Below, one piece after another: positions 21,438 through 32,786 of a stretch of 64,000 nucleotides of DNA. A model generated the notes under the pieces. It was not told the origin of the DNA, did no database searches, and worked only from the letters and a program-made list of their open reading frames with translations. A program made the position numbers and the translations under genes. The stretch's first letter is position 1. Each line of letters opens with the position of its first letter. This stretch comes from Dermacentor variabilis (taxonomy: Eukaryota; Arthropoda; Arachnida; Ixodida; Ixodidae): NCBI RefSeq assembly GCF_050947875.1, contig NC_134570.1:201079750-201143749 (forward strand), written 5' to 3'.

Positions 21438-24283
21438 TTAAACATCGACAATTCTAAGTAGTTTCTTAATCCCACGTCTTGTGTTTGCTTCTAACACAGG
21501 CGCTGGCAATTTATTAAATATGGGTGGAACATAGTATTGCCGCGTTCTCCTTCCCTACATTGTCGCTGTCTTGGGGATGACGTAAGGTTCCTTCGGTCTT
21601 AAGGAGCGGACAGGCGTATATCGTGTTTTAAAATCATTATTCCAGAAGTGTTTAATTACAACACTTTCAGCAATCAGGGAAGTGAAGTTTGGCAAATTCA
21701 ACAACCTAAAGACGTCTGCGTGTTGCTTTGGACACAAATCGTAAGCGACTGTTGACAGCAGTGAACGTAAAATTGAATTAATTATTGAGCTCCACATAAG
21801 AGTACAATCGCCATACACAGTCAAGCCATAACGTAGCACACTGTAGACTAAAGCATGGACTATTATTTTTCGAACGGAGATTGGCATAAGACATCGCATA
21901 TTGTATAATACACAGGACACTGCGCGCTGCCTTTTACACAGGTGGGATAGTTGCGAGTTCCATAAAAGATAACAGTCAAAAAGCAACCAAAGATACTTAA
22001 CAGAGATGCATTTTTAACAGGTTGACATGTACATTCATAACAATCCGATGTGTGTAAGAATAATGATGTCGTAGGCAGGATTTTTTTCATGGGGCTATGG
22101 AAACAGACAAGTCCCGTTTTAGAAGGGTTGATGCTTATTAAATTAGCCGCAAACCAGTCCATAGCTTTACTTGCCTCATTCTGTAAGGAGCTGATTGCAT
22201 CAGAGTAATTAGTTGCACAGGATACAAGAACAGTATCATGGGCATATTGATATATGTAATTACCTACTACATTGGACAAATCATTCACATAAATGTTAAA
22301 AAGCAGGGGGTGTAATATTGAGCCCTGAGGGACTCCAGAATGAATACAGGTAAATACACAAACTATTTCCCGCCTTTCCACACTGTCCTCTATCCTGCAG
22401 AATGTTAGTTAATAAATTCAAGAATGATCCACGAAGGCTTAGGAGAGAGAGTTTCTGTGCCAAAACGTCCTGGCAAACGCTGTGAAATGCCTCAGAGGCA
22501 TCCATAAAGAGGGCACATGCTTCCCGGTTACGGTCTAGTGTCATGTTAAAAAGATCAGAGAAAGCTTCTAACAGTGTTTGTGTACCCTTCCCCTGTACAA
22601 ATCCATACTGATGTGATGATAATGCACTATGCTTATCTAGAAACTGTTTTACCGTAAGAGCCACATGTTTTTCTAATATTTGAGCTATACAGGGAATTAT
22701 CGAAATAGGTCTGTAATTTTCAATACTATTGCGTGCACCTTGCTTATGAAGCGGAATTACAATTGCGGTTTTCATATCAACTGGAATCACACCACCATCC
22801 AAAACAAATTTTAAAAGAGATAGCAATACATGCTTAATTACGTCGAAATTTCTCTGGAGTTCACTGACAGAGATTTTGTCGAAGCCAGGCGATTTGTTCA
22901 TTTTAAGATTGAAGACAATGAACCTTAATTCATCAATCGATAGTAAAGAAATATATGCGGATAGCGAGCTGTCTGTTAAAGTACACTCCGATGGTCGCCG
23001 TGTCCTCGATCACGAGACACTTGAAAATAACTGACTGAATAAGTTTGCCACAGTTTCGTCGTCTGCAGAAAAATAAAATGAAAGGCGCTGTTTAGGCGTT
23101 GAAATGTTGCCGCCTCTAAGATTATTGAATAGGGTCCATCTTTTGTTTATGTCAGATCGAGCTTCTTGAAATTTTTTTCCAAAACAAACGCGCTTCGCAA
23201 GTCTGATCATTGCATTCACCTTGTTTCTGGCACATTTATATCTTAAGCGCGTGTCATTGCAGCTTGATGACCGCTTGGGCTTAGTCCACAACAAGTCTTT
23301 TTCCTTTATAGCAGCTAGGATTTCGCTCGTGATCCATTTCTGGCTCAGGTTACGTTGTCTGATTTTCACAACGCGTGTAGTCGCCTGCCTAAAAGCATCA
23401 AACGCAGCTACAAAGTCGCGGTACATGTTTTCCGGTGACACAGTACATATAAAATTATCGCAATCATTTTTCTGGACTAGTTTATCGAAAAGCCTTGGAT
23501 CAATTATAAAAATTTGTTTGATAGAGTTAATAGCATCTGATAACGAAGTCTGTTTCAGTGAACAGCAGGCGAAGTAGTGGTCAGAAAGCTTAACCTGGTG
23601 CAATAGTAGATTTTACTTTCAGATAATGGGCTATAACATTTACATGAATAATGCAGGATGAAACAAGACGCTGAGATAGGAATTCTTTGTGCGTTTCTGC
23701 ATGGATTGTCATTTTAATTCCCCATTTAGATAGCGTATCTAAATAACCAGAAATATTCCTACTGTTGGACGTAACGTATATATATTAATGTCACCTGTGA
23801 GGCAAAACAGTCATCGGTTTCTAAAGGTAATAACGCAGAGTCGAGCTCAGTCAAAAAAAAGACGCGTGTTACCACAAGTGGGACGATATACAGAAAGCAA
23901 GGCCAATGAAAATCAACGATTAGATGTGCGGAGAGTAACAGTTTCGGCATGGTCGAAATGCAGCTTTAGATTGGAGACTGAGAAAGTGTTTTTTATGAAG
24001 ACAGCCACGCCTCCACCGTTCCGGACCGGACAAAAAAAAAAGAGAAAGACTGATAGCTCGATAACGCGAAACTAGAAAACAGACCTCGCGAGATATTTCT
24101 CTCGGTGAGTACGATGACATCGAAAAGCAATGGAACCGAAGATAGAATAGCTACTAAATGGTCCCAGTGCTTACGAATGCTTCTGATGTTTACGTGAGTA
24201 ACACGGAAAGCGTTGTTACCCGGATAACAAAAAAACCGAGAAACTTCTAAAAGGTCATTGCAAACATTGAAAGTACTACCCAT
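21438..24283 (-). pseudogene. CR1-A ORF2: endonuclease and reverse transcriptase, YAHD
   Basis: ORF2 starts at 24283 and shows endonuclease motifs in several frames: RVTHVNIRSIRKHWDHLV, VIVLTERNIS (catalytic Glu), a GDIN motif near 23790 and KLSDHYFACC near 23595. RT follows: FDKISVSELQRNFDVIKH, ENYRPISIIPCIAQILEKHV, ALFMDASEAFHSV (motif A Asp near 22500), SGVPQGSILHPLLFNIYVND and YAHDTVLV at 22235-22246. The latter should be YADD, so the first catalytic Asp of the pair is replaced by His (GAT to CAT). The C-terminal part (21438-21986) has an in-frame TAG near 21555 and then ends at the natural-looking TAA 21438-21440. There are several frameshifts, so the protein is dead. Confidence 0.82.
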
Positions 24284-24285
24284 GA

Positions 24286-25258
24286 CTAGATGTCCAATTT
24301 TCTGTTAATTCGAACGAGTGGAGTGCCATCTGCTTTCCTTGCAAACACCTTGCCGCTTCTTGTCCAGACGTACTTGAAGCACATTTCCTTTGCTTTAGTA
24401 TGAGCTAGCCAGAACAGCTCACGATTAAACCGTGTGAGGTTGTCATTGAAATACAACCGTGGAAAATCATTCTGAAGTAATCCTGGCAAGTTTTTACATG
24501 ATCGAAACCATTGTTCCTTCGCTTCAACAGAGAACATCTGAACAGGAATAGCTGGTGCAGTATTGTCCCTACTGGGTAGACGTTGGATAGCTGAGACTTG
24601 AGTTGCTGCAAAGTTAGACACCTCAAGTAGCTGCGCAAGATCACTGAGGAAGGATTGCAAGTTCTCCTTTGGCTTGCTGGGGAACCTGTGGATCTCAAAA
24701 TTCTTTCTCCTATTGTACTTCTACATTTCATTCATTTGCTCACTTATTTTGTATATCAGGTCTGACTGGAACTCGACGATAGAAGACAGCGAGTCAACCT
24801 TGGAACGTAATTCCGCCACCTCCGTCTGATTTTTGTTGACTGTCTCCAATGCCGAGTCATATTTTGTGAAAAGAAATTCTATCGAAGTCCGCACTTCCTG
24901 TATCGCGTTCTCGATCTTTCCAATCGTGTCCTTAAATGTAAGAAGTTCGTGTACTTTCGCGGCGAGTATTTCTACGTTAGATGCAATTAGGTCTAGTTTT
25001 TCATTTACAACAAAAAATTGCTGTGCAAACGTTTCTTCTTTTGCTGTCTGTGTGAAGTCTCCTTGTGTGCTTTCTTCCGGTCGTGATGTTTGGCACAGCC
25101 AGGTTTCACGTCTAACTGAACTCATTTTTTGCGTAGCTGTTTTCAACTACTGTAGAGCATCGTTCTCCAAGGTGGAAACGTTCTTGGCAAGCCGAACATG
25201 TTAAAAATTTCGCATACAAAAGTAAGGGCTTAGAGCAAGCAGCACAATAAGAAGGCAT
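24286..25258 (-). pseudogene. CR1-A ORF1: PHD-like finger, coiled coil, FP-like C-terminal domain
   Basis: From an ATG at 25256-25258 the frame gives MPSYCAACSKPLLL, then TCSACQERFHLGERC, and after a one-base frame change near the A6 run at about 25127, TWLCQ. The C-C-C-C-H-C-C order is PHD-like. A Glu/Lys-rich helical stretch follows (FAQQFFVVNEKLDLIASNVE to ISEQMNEM), probably a coiled coil. A TAG at 24721-24723, where Glu is likely ancestral, interrupts it. The remainder (LQSFLSDLAQLLEVSNF through YFNDNLTRFNRELFWLAHTKAK and RSGKVFARKADGTPL) resembles the baculovirus FP-type C-terminal domain used by many LINE ORF1 proteins. ORF1 proteins bind element RNA as chaperones. The stop at 24286 lies two bases from the ORF2 ATG. 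Confidence 0.78.
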
Positions 25259-25316
25259 TTCGGTGCAGTCAGCGGCAAAACAATTTTAAGGATAAAATAA
25301 GTAAGAAAAAAGGCTC

Positions 25317-25644
25317 ACCTGCCGAAAGGCATGAAATGATTAGTTGCGGGCATGTATTTGCCGCTGACTGCAAAGAAGCCGAGCGATGCTTTTCCTTATG
25401 TAGGCATTCCCAAGCGTCTGGGGTGCAGGCTAGGTGATGTGCTGACCAGAGTGTGACAACTTGCGGACGAAAATTACAGACGGAGACCCGCTGTCTGCGC
25501 AGACCCTGCGCAGATCCAGGCTCATCGATGCTAGCGGCTGCACTGCCCGTGTGTCAGTGAAGCGTCCGATGACCGCATGCAGCCCCTGCCGAAAGGCATG
25601 AAATGATTAGCTCGGGGAACGCATTTGCCGTTGACTGTGAGTCA
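25317..25644 (-). promoter_or_regulatory. CR1-A 5' UTR with a segment repeated at 269-base spacing
   Basis: The segment at 25317-25376 (CACCTGCCGAAAGGCATGAAATGATTAG start) recurs at 25586-25644 with few changes (CCCCTGCCGAAAGGCATGAA start). The spacing is 269 bases. This is how tandem promoter monomers look at the 5' ends of some LINEs, here with about 1.2 units kept. The outer unit is cut at about 25650, as if by 5' truncation. Confidence 0.65.
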
Positions 25645-25689
25645 TCAGACAGTCATACATACATACGGTGCGATTCGGCAAACATGAAT

Positions 25690-27400
25690 CTATCTACAGG
25701 GCCAGTATGTCGAATGGTTTCCTTTCTCGGGCCGGGTTACTTTTATTATTATTGCCTGCCGTCCATATAAACGACCTATCCGTGATAGCGTACGCGCAGT
25801 ACGGCAAGGAAAGGCTCTAGCGAGTACGGAACCTCGATCTGGCCTGCCTGCTCTATCGCAGATGACGTCGTATGAAAACATATATATACTCGCTTTAAGT
25901 ATGACCATCTGAATAAAGTGATCGCAAGCAGTCGCACGTACTGTGTAGCACAATAACAAAAAACGCGAAATCCTACAGAGCTGCTATACGGAAGCGACCG
26001 ACGTTTCATGTATCGTCAACACACTAACAAAACGTGATTTTACGACTAGCGCTGGCGAGACAGAAAGCGTTGTCAGCCGCATCTGCCAAATTCGGTCGCG
26101 AGGACGCCCGGGGCAATTGCTGACTCAGGCCCGGGCCGGGCTTGTACCTAAAAGCGTCTTAGGCGACAGCCGGGAAGTCAGCGAGTCGTTGAAAGTTTTT
26201 GCGCGAGTAAAACTCAAGCGAAATTCAAATATGTTCATTTGGACGACAAATTTACGACATGCACCGTCTGCAATCGGGCAGCGCGAAGCATTGGGCCGTT
26301 CAACTGCTACGCAGTTAATCGAAGAATCCTCCGTCTAATCGCAGGTCGTATATCGAACCCCCCGTAGTAAGAATGGACTATTTTCACATGCCCTTCACCT
26401 GCGGGGTTCCGTCACGCAGCGAGCATACCATCCAAGAGTGAATCTATTATTGCGTGGCCGGCATCGCGTACGGCGTACGTGAGGCGACACACAGCGACGG
26501 GAGCTTTGCCTAAGCCGGATTACCAAAGGTCAAGAAACTGCCGCGTTGTAATAACTCGTGGTTATCAGCGCGTGAAATGAAAAGGAAAACTCGATCATAA
26601 GCTGCGCTTATCCATTGCGGCCTGGTCGCCGCGGTCGCGGATATGACATATAGCATTAAAGAAAAGTGCCCACAAACCATGAACAGCCCTCCTCGTGTAT
26701 TTAATAAGATTTTCTAGTCGTCGTACCTTTGCGCTAGCTGTTACCAAAAGTAAGATAAGTCCTAACCGATTCGCCCACCTTACTGTCTTGCCGACATAAT
26801 ACGACTGATGAAAGTTAATCTGATGCATGCACATATCGTATTCACATGTGTATATATTGTTTACTTCAACATTAAAAAAGAAAGTATGCTCCATCTGTAT
26901 AAGTTCACATAATTAGTTTTTCCTTCCATACTTTTCTTTTTTTTTACTGTTGCGGTGGGTTGAGTAAAATATGTACAAATAAAATATATGTCACTTTTGC
27001 ACTACTCCATCACTTAGGAACAGGAAATAACCAAGCAGGATGACAGAAATATTTATTTTCTTATTAATTTTTTGAAGTTTGTCTTCAGTATGAGACAGCT
27101 CACACTTCGTTCGCTTGGTTTTTAACAAGCTCTTGGTCGACGACGACGCGTATGTTTGGGACTCGGAAGTAAACTGTGCAGTGCGTTTGTCTCAGCATGG
27201 CCTAGGAATGGCAAGCAAAATCTTCATCTTCTGCAAGTCTGGAAACTGACAGCTTATGCAACCACACACCCATAAGACTTCTACAAACCTGTCATTCTTG
27301 TACATAAATGTTTGAAGTGTGATGTTAAAATATATGTCACTTTCATCACTCAATGATTCATGCGCGGCATGTCTTCTTGTACTAACCAAGAGGTGGCTAA
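25690..27400. other. Unassigned sequence, no gene seen
   Basis: Frames of 60 to 99 codons on both strands have no recognisable motif. The part after 26900 is AT-rich. A 65-codon minus-strand frame at 27192-27389 is open but unassignable. Confidence 0.4.
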
Positions 27401-27412
27401 ACGAAAGTATTT

Positions 27413-27640
27413 TTGGTTGATAACAACTTTATTCGTAGTCCTACAGAGCTTTCGCCGACGGGGCTTAGGTCTCCCACGTGGGGTCGTTGTGGTGTTGCCT
27501 CGCCGCCGCTTCCAATAAAATTTCTGTTTCCACATCTCCATACAACACTTTTTGTTGTGAATGATGCAACTGCTGAGAAGGGGGCATGCCCATACCTTTA
27601 AAAAAATAATTTCTTGCAGTTCCAACTGGCATTCGTTCAT
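27413..27640 (-). other. Possible 3' end of a retro-transcribed sequence
   Basis: On the minus strand a basic Arg/Lys-rich frame of 96 codons (27350-27640) is followed by AATAAAGTTGTTATC near 27430. The polyA signal and a preceding GC-rich section suggest the tail of a transcript-derived element. I cannot assign a family. It could equally be chance. Confidence 0.25.
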
Positions 27641-27989
27641 TCTTAGAGCACCTTTAATTTCAGTTTCTTGCTCAAGCAGAATGTTATCATAGGTCCATAC
27701 TACTGCCCTACAGATGTAAATTATGCATTTTCAAGCGAGTTTCAAAACAGGCTAAATGAAGTGCATATGCTATTTTGGCATTCTACTCTGATCATTTAGG
27801 GCAATTTTAATTTTTCCGTTATTAACTGGACAACAGAATCTGTCACCGCTGCTCACGCTCAATAGCATATTTTCCTTCATTCCTGTCTACACTTCACGTT
27901 ACCGCAACTCATTACTCTCCCAATCGGTTCATTGTGTACATTGCCAATATTCTAGATCTCATCAGAGGTAGAAAAATATTATCATTCGA

Positions 27990-29230
27990 ACATGAAAAGC
28001 CATCAAAATTGCCCTGGGCCTAAAATATACGGCGTCGACTACGAGACTTCTCAAGATGGGCGCACACAGCACTTGGCAAGAATTAGCTGAAGCTCATAAA
28101 GTCAGTCAGTAAGAACGACTGAAGCTCACGCCCACCGTAAGATCAGTGCTGCGCCGGCTGCGCTACGGTGAAACCTTTATAGCCACCATGGAGAAAAAGA
28201 AGAAAAAAGGAATTCCTCCAAACTTCCGCGAATCCCAGTGTATATAGCACCAGTTCCGTGCAACTTGCACCCCACGTACCACAAGAAAAGAAGACAAGCC
28301 CGAGTGGATGCCCTACAGCGAAGATACAGGCAACATCCGGAAGCCAGATACACCGACGCAGCCAAATACCTGAAAAGAAACGCTTACGCCCTGAATGTCG
28401 TAGATTCTCAGGGCGGAGAGCTAGCGTCTGCCACAGTCTGTGCACGAAGCTCTTAGACTGCGGAAAAGACGGGGATCGCCCTAGCAAATACCACGTGCAA
28501 TGACGCAGCTGTCGTTTTTTCCGATTCTGAAGCAGCTGTCAGGGTCGCGTGTCGACAGAAGCACTAAAGATAATCAAGCACCTCAGCACTCCGATCCCCT
28601 ACACCTACGTGATGTGGGTTCTTGGGCACGAGGGGCTGGAGGGGAACGAAGTGGCACACGCCGCAGCCCGAGGCCACATATGCCGGGCCACTGCTTCGTA
28701 CTCTCGAGATGCCCGGTCTGGGTCAGCAAAGGCAGAGACCACACCCGTCACCTACTCAGCTATCCTTCAACATCACAGGCTGGAACGCAGGGTGTACCCG
28801 CTACCTCACCCAAAGCTCCACAAAGAAGAAAGTGCCACACTCAGAAGACTACAGAGTAGCACTTACACCCACAGAATACTCATGCACATACCCAATCTAC
28901 AAGGATACCACTGTCCAATGTGTGGTTTACCGGGCATCTTGGCACACCTGCTCCTAGAGTGTCCGTGGCATCTAGATACAGACGCATCGCCTTCACCGAA
29001 AGAATATAACGCCAGAAAAGAAAGCGAAGACCTCATTGGAACGCGGAAGGCCAAGCTCGTCTCCGAGGACCTGGAACAAGAACGACGCCTCGTCGCCAGG
29101 GCCAAGGAGGCAGCGAAGGTCAGAGGATTCCTGGAATGAGGAGACCTCTCACCTAGAGTAGAACTGGGGCTTAACCTTAGGTACTGTTTAAAACAAATGT
29201 TTATTCCTCCTCTTCCTCATCTCAACGAGC
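27990..29230 (+). pseudogene. I-like LINE ORF2, C-terminal third (RT end, RNase H, zinc tail)
   Basis: The plus strand begins in the RT thumb with AIKIALGLKY and TTRLLKMGAHSTWQELAEAH near 28000-28080. RNase H follows: ARYTDAAKYLKRNAYALNVV (first Asp) in 28238-28456, VVFSDSEAAVRV (second) near 28520 and VLGHEGLEGNEVAHAAARGH near 28620-28670. The 28549-29139 frame then gives the zinc-binding tail TLRRLQSSTYTHRILM, MCGLPGILAHLLLECPW, and the Glu/Arg-rich end LEQERRLVARAKEAAKVRGF. At least two stops and two frameshifts break the upstream half. A short 3' UTR ends near 29230. RNase H distinguishes this group from the CR1-like copies in the window. Confidence 0.83.
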
Positions 29231-29239
29231 GATCCTCTA

Positions 29240-29814
29240 ACCTTTTCAGGCATTACACACATGGACGGGCTGTCAGATAATGCAGTTATAGTAGGTCTGC
29301 TTAACTTCTCATTAACAAAACAAAACACTACTAAATACATTAGGTGCTACAATAGGGCCAACGTTACTCTGCATAATCTTCAGTTAGACACCTTTGCAGA
29401 CGCATTCGAGCTATTGAAGGGAACTAGGTTATGTTTAGAGCCACTTTTGCATCAAAATTGTTGTCCCTTTTCTCAGCATTAGATGCAACAAAACAATCAA
29501 TAAAAGTCTGTAGCATCTCAAATAATATGAAGTGGTCTATAGAATGTCGAATAAAAGAAACAAAAATTCCAAGACATTGCAAATATACATATTATGTGAC
29601 AACCCTATTGCAAAACCCAGTGCCACTCCCACCTAGTGCGCCGGATTATGGGCCCAGTGCAGCACGCTGGATGCTGGGGTACTGGGAAGGCGGAGTGTGC
29701 TGGGAGGCTCTGGCTACTAGCGCGAAAAACAGCTCTAGCACGGTAAATATGCGGTGCCTGGGCGCCGTATACATTTTTTTGAATACAGAAAGCAAGAGCG
29801 TTTTAGTGCAATAA
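29240..29814. other. Unassigned sequence, no gene seen
   Basis: A 127-codon frame at 29431-29814 has no recognisable features. The part at 29640-29700 has several CCAGTG/CGCTGG-like words that echo the repeat at 35240-35500, but too few for a firm repeat call. Confidence 0.35.
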
Positions 29815-29893
29815 AAATAAACTGCTCCGACCAGGATTCGATCGTCCGACCTACACATCCCAAACCCGGCACTTTACCGCTACGCCACGTCAG
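29815..29893 (-). mobile_element. tRNA-like sequence (SINE head or tRNA pseudogene) split by a LINE
   Basis: The minus strand contains TGGCGTAGCGG, a perfect fit to the tRNA A box, and 44 bases later GATCGAATCC, a fit to the B box. This spacing equals that of a true tRNA. The last bases (TCGGAGC) partly pair with the 5' end, as in an acceptor stem, and a TTTGGGA anticodon-loop-like segment lies between. T-stem pairing is lost, so it is not a functional tRNA. An A/T-rich tail follows. The first 13 bases are duplicated at 34077-34089 on the far side of the LINE inserted here. Confidence 0.65.
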
Positions 29894-29940
29894 CTTTTTT
29901 TCTTTATTACATGGAAAAAAATTCAAGGTGTATTACAAAG

Positions 29941-31774
29941 GTTTGGGGAGCTAAAATCGGAAGTCGTTAAATTGGGTTGCTGTGGTACTCCGCAGGGATC
30001 CGTACTCTCGCCTATGTTATTCAATCTGGCGATGTAGAAGTTGGCTAATAGACTGGACACTGTGCAGGATATTGGCTATTCTATCTACGCGGATGACATT
30101 ACTATATCGAGTGTCGGTGGTAGTGATGGGGAGCTTGAGGCTAGGCTGCAGCAGGTGGTAACGCTTACGGAGGAGTACCTGGGTCTCATGGGGCTCAAGT
30201 GCTCCACTAAAAAGTCGGAGTTGTTGATCTTCAAATCTAAGAAGCTAGGTCGTAGGCCGAGGGGTTGGGTACCGGAAGTTGAGCCTTGCATTAGAATTCA
30301 TACTAGGGAAGGGTCGGTGATACCCAAAGTTGAAGCAATCAGGGTCCTGGGTTTTGTAGTTGAAGCGAACGGATCGAACATTAGAACCATTCAGCGTATT
30401 ACCAAGAAAACGGAGGAGGCCATAAGACTTATAAGAAGGATCTCTAATAGGCATAGGGGTTTAGGAGAAGAAGGTGCGATGCGCTTAGTTCACGCATTTA
30501 TTATGTGTCATTTCTCGTATGTGGCAGCTATGCTAAATTGGAATAGGGGGGAGAAAAATAAATTGGAAGCATTAATCAGAAAAGCCATCAAGGCTGCGCT
30601 TGGTCTGCCTATGACTACGTCAAACGATATGTTGTTACGACTGGGTTTGCATAATAGTTTAGATGAAATTGCTGAGGCTCAACGTACCGCACAGAGGGAG
30701 CGGTTGCTAGGTACACCAGCGGGTAGGTATATATGACAGTCAATTGAAGAATCGGTGGCTGTGTCACACGATACGGCGCCTCTACACGAGTTGAACGTGA
30801 ACCTTAGGGCAAATATCATGGTTCGTCCATTTCCGCGGAATGTGCACCCCGTGCACAATGTAGGGAGGCGGGTCGCGAGAGCTAGGGCTTTGTTGCGAGA
30901 GGCAAAGGATCAGGAGGAGGAGTCTGCGTTTGTTGACGCCGCATGGATTAATGGTAAAAATGCTTATTCGGTGGTGGTAGTAGATGGCAAAGGGAGCGTT
31001 AGAAATGCTGCTTCCATTTATACCAGAGACCCGGGGGTTGCTGAACAGGTGGCTATTGCTTTAGCACTAATTGATTCTAGAAGAGTTTTGGTGTTTAGCG
31101 ACTCGCGATCTGCGGTTACAGCCTTCTCGAGAGGACTTGTTGCGGAACCGGCTAACAGACTGCTGCAGGGTAGGGATATCACTTCGCATACCGTTACTTG
31201 GTTCCCGGCGCACATGGGGACAGTGGAGGGAGCCCCGCGTAACCTCAACGAGGTGGCGCACAGGGAGGCACGATGATTAGTGTGCCGTGTACTCCCTGAA
31301 AGGCTGGATCTCCCGCTCCTGAGTACAGGGACCAACTGTTAACCTACAACGAAATCACCAAGCACTATTACTTAGGGCACAGGGCATTCCCGTTGCCACA
31401 TCCTAAATTAAGTAGGCCGCAGGCGGTTACATTAAGGCTTCTGCAGACACGGACGTACCCTAACCCGGTCATCATGAATAAAATTAATCCGGACTGCGGG
31501 GTTTCAGTCTATTGTAGTAAGTGTAGGGGTTTGCTCGATTTACAACACATGCTGTGGCGCTGCTTGGCGTTGGCCGGTGATGGTTCCCGAGGTGAACAGT
31601 GGTGGCAGCGAATGCTGCACAGTGAAGTGCTGGCGGACCAACTCAGGGCTGTCCAGAGGGCCCGTGTGATAGCAGAGGGGCTCGGCCTCTCTGTACCGAA
31701 GTGGGAGCGGCCCGCATCAGTCCCAGACTGATCCCTCCGGACCTAAATAAAGTTCTTCATACCATACCATACCA
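29941..31774 (+). mobile_element. I-like LINE, 5'-truncated, nested in the Tx1-like 3' UTR
   Basis: The plus-strand element starts inside RT at 29941 and ends with AATAAA (31746-31751) and a (CATAC)n tail. TACAAAG occurs at both edges (29934-29940 and 31775-31781), a likely 7-base target duplication; part of it overlaps the tail repeat. Sequence outside this pair is continuous with the Tx1-like 3' UTR, so this LINE arrived second. Confidence 0.8.
29950..31731 (+). pseudogene. I-like LINE ORF2: RT end, RNase H, zinc tail
   Basis: RT motifs start with GTPQGSVLSPMLFNLAM, a TAG, then the 231-codon frame with IYADDITISSVGG (YADD at 30086-30097, intact), thumb block IRVLGFVVEANGSNI and LGLPMTTSNDMLLRLGLHNS. 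After TGA the 173-codon frame has RNase H: ESAFVDAAWINGKNAY, AEQVAIALALIDSRRVLVFS with SDSRSAVTAF, and NEVAHREA at the end. A further stop leads to the final 112-codon frame with TLRLLQTRTYPNPVIMNKI and CSKCRGLLDLQHMLWRCLAL, the zinc tail. Only about four breaks separate these frames, so this copy is comparatively young. Confidence 0.87.
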
Positions 31775-31805
31775 TACAAAGTAGACACAACTACACACTT
31801 AAAAC

Positions 31806-32786
31806 TCAGGCAGACACACACAAGCATCCAACAAGTGCATCCAGTCTGGCGGAGGTTCCTGCACAGCGTACACACTCCTTACATACGCAGCACTTTCGCG
31901 AAGAAGGATTTTGTACTTCGCAGGCTTTCGGCATGGCGATCACAGAGTCTACTTCTCTACAGGCTATATAAACCAAGTACAATGAACATGTCATAGGGGG
32001 ACCACCTGTAACCTTAAATGGTAGAAACCTGATTGAGTATGGAGTCATGTCAACGTCCTTTTTAAGCGTCCGTTGGAGAATGTCCAAAAAAAATACAGCG
32101 TCCCTACAGTCAGTGAAACAGTGATCTATGGTTTCGGCACGTTGACAGAGCCGACAGTTTGTTGACCACGGCACAAAGCAACCCCTTGAATTCAACCAAG
32201 TTTTAACAGGGAGTGTTTCCGAATGTAATTTAAAGAAAAATATTTTTACTCCAGGAGGCACACACATTTTTCGGACGCGTTTAAGTGCATCCTGATAACG
32301 TCGGCTTAAATAAAGTGCACGATACAAAGGATTTGAGAAAATAGAGTCAACCAGTGCCGCAGAAATTGCTTTTCGACTCGCTGTGAACACGTACTCCAGG
32401 CTGAATCTAACTTTCAAGAAAAGAAAGGTGTCAACAACCTCCCTGAGAAAGCCCCAAGGAGCCTGTGGGACATCTTTGACAGTTGATGACACTACTATGT
32501 CAGCAACATAATGAACTAAACGCAGTTGCAACATTTCCCGCAAGAACGGATGGTCAATGTCTCGAAAGAACAACAGGCGAGAAAAAATTTGCCTGACGAA
32601 GAGGTGTACTAATCCTAGACCACCACGTTCAAGGGGGAGAAACAGATTGTCGCGCCGCATCCATTCACAGCTCGAACTCCAAATGAATGTTGCAAATACG
32701 CGATGCAGTGCCTGAAGGCGAAGTCTTGAGCAGTGCAGTACTGGGAGCACATAAATAAGACGGGAAGCTAAGAAAACGTTACACAC
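31806..32786 (-). pseudogene. Tx1/L1-like LINE ORF2 C-terminal domain
   Basis: A 326-codon frame directly continues the RT frame after one TAA at about 32787-32789. It carries the connection region (PVLHCSRLRLQALHRVFATF, FLPLERGGLGLVHLFVRQIF) and a zinc-binding segment PWSTNCRLCQRAETIDHCF TDC, giving the C-x2-C-x(7-8)-H-x4-C form. After this lies VFFLDILQRTLKKDVDM. The end of the frame is a Cys-rich tail, which may be natural or an extension. Its long intact length shows this copy is fairly recent compared with others in the window. Confidence 0.8.

Larger units (their letters stand above)
21220..25650 (-). mobile_element. CR1-like LINE (copy A), nearly full length
   Basis: On the minus strand this unit has a 5' UTR with a repeated segment, ORF1, ORF2 and a 3' UTR with AATAAA and a (GTATT)n-type tail at about 21223-21246. 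It is about 4.4 kb. ORF1 contains a PHD-like zinc finger and a conserved C-terminal domain; ORF2 has an apurinic-type endonuclease and RT, with no RNase H. The arrangement fits the CR1/Jockey superfamily. GTATGTATG-like sequence follows the tail and also lies just beyond the 5' end (25650-25665), a possible short target duplication that is weakened by its simple composition. Confidence 0.82.
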
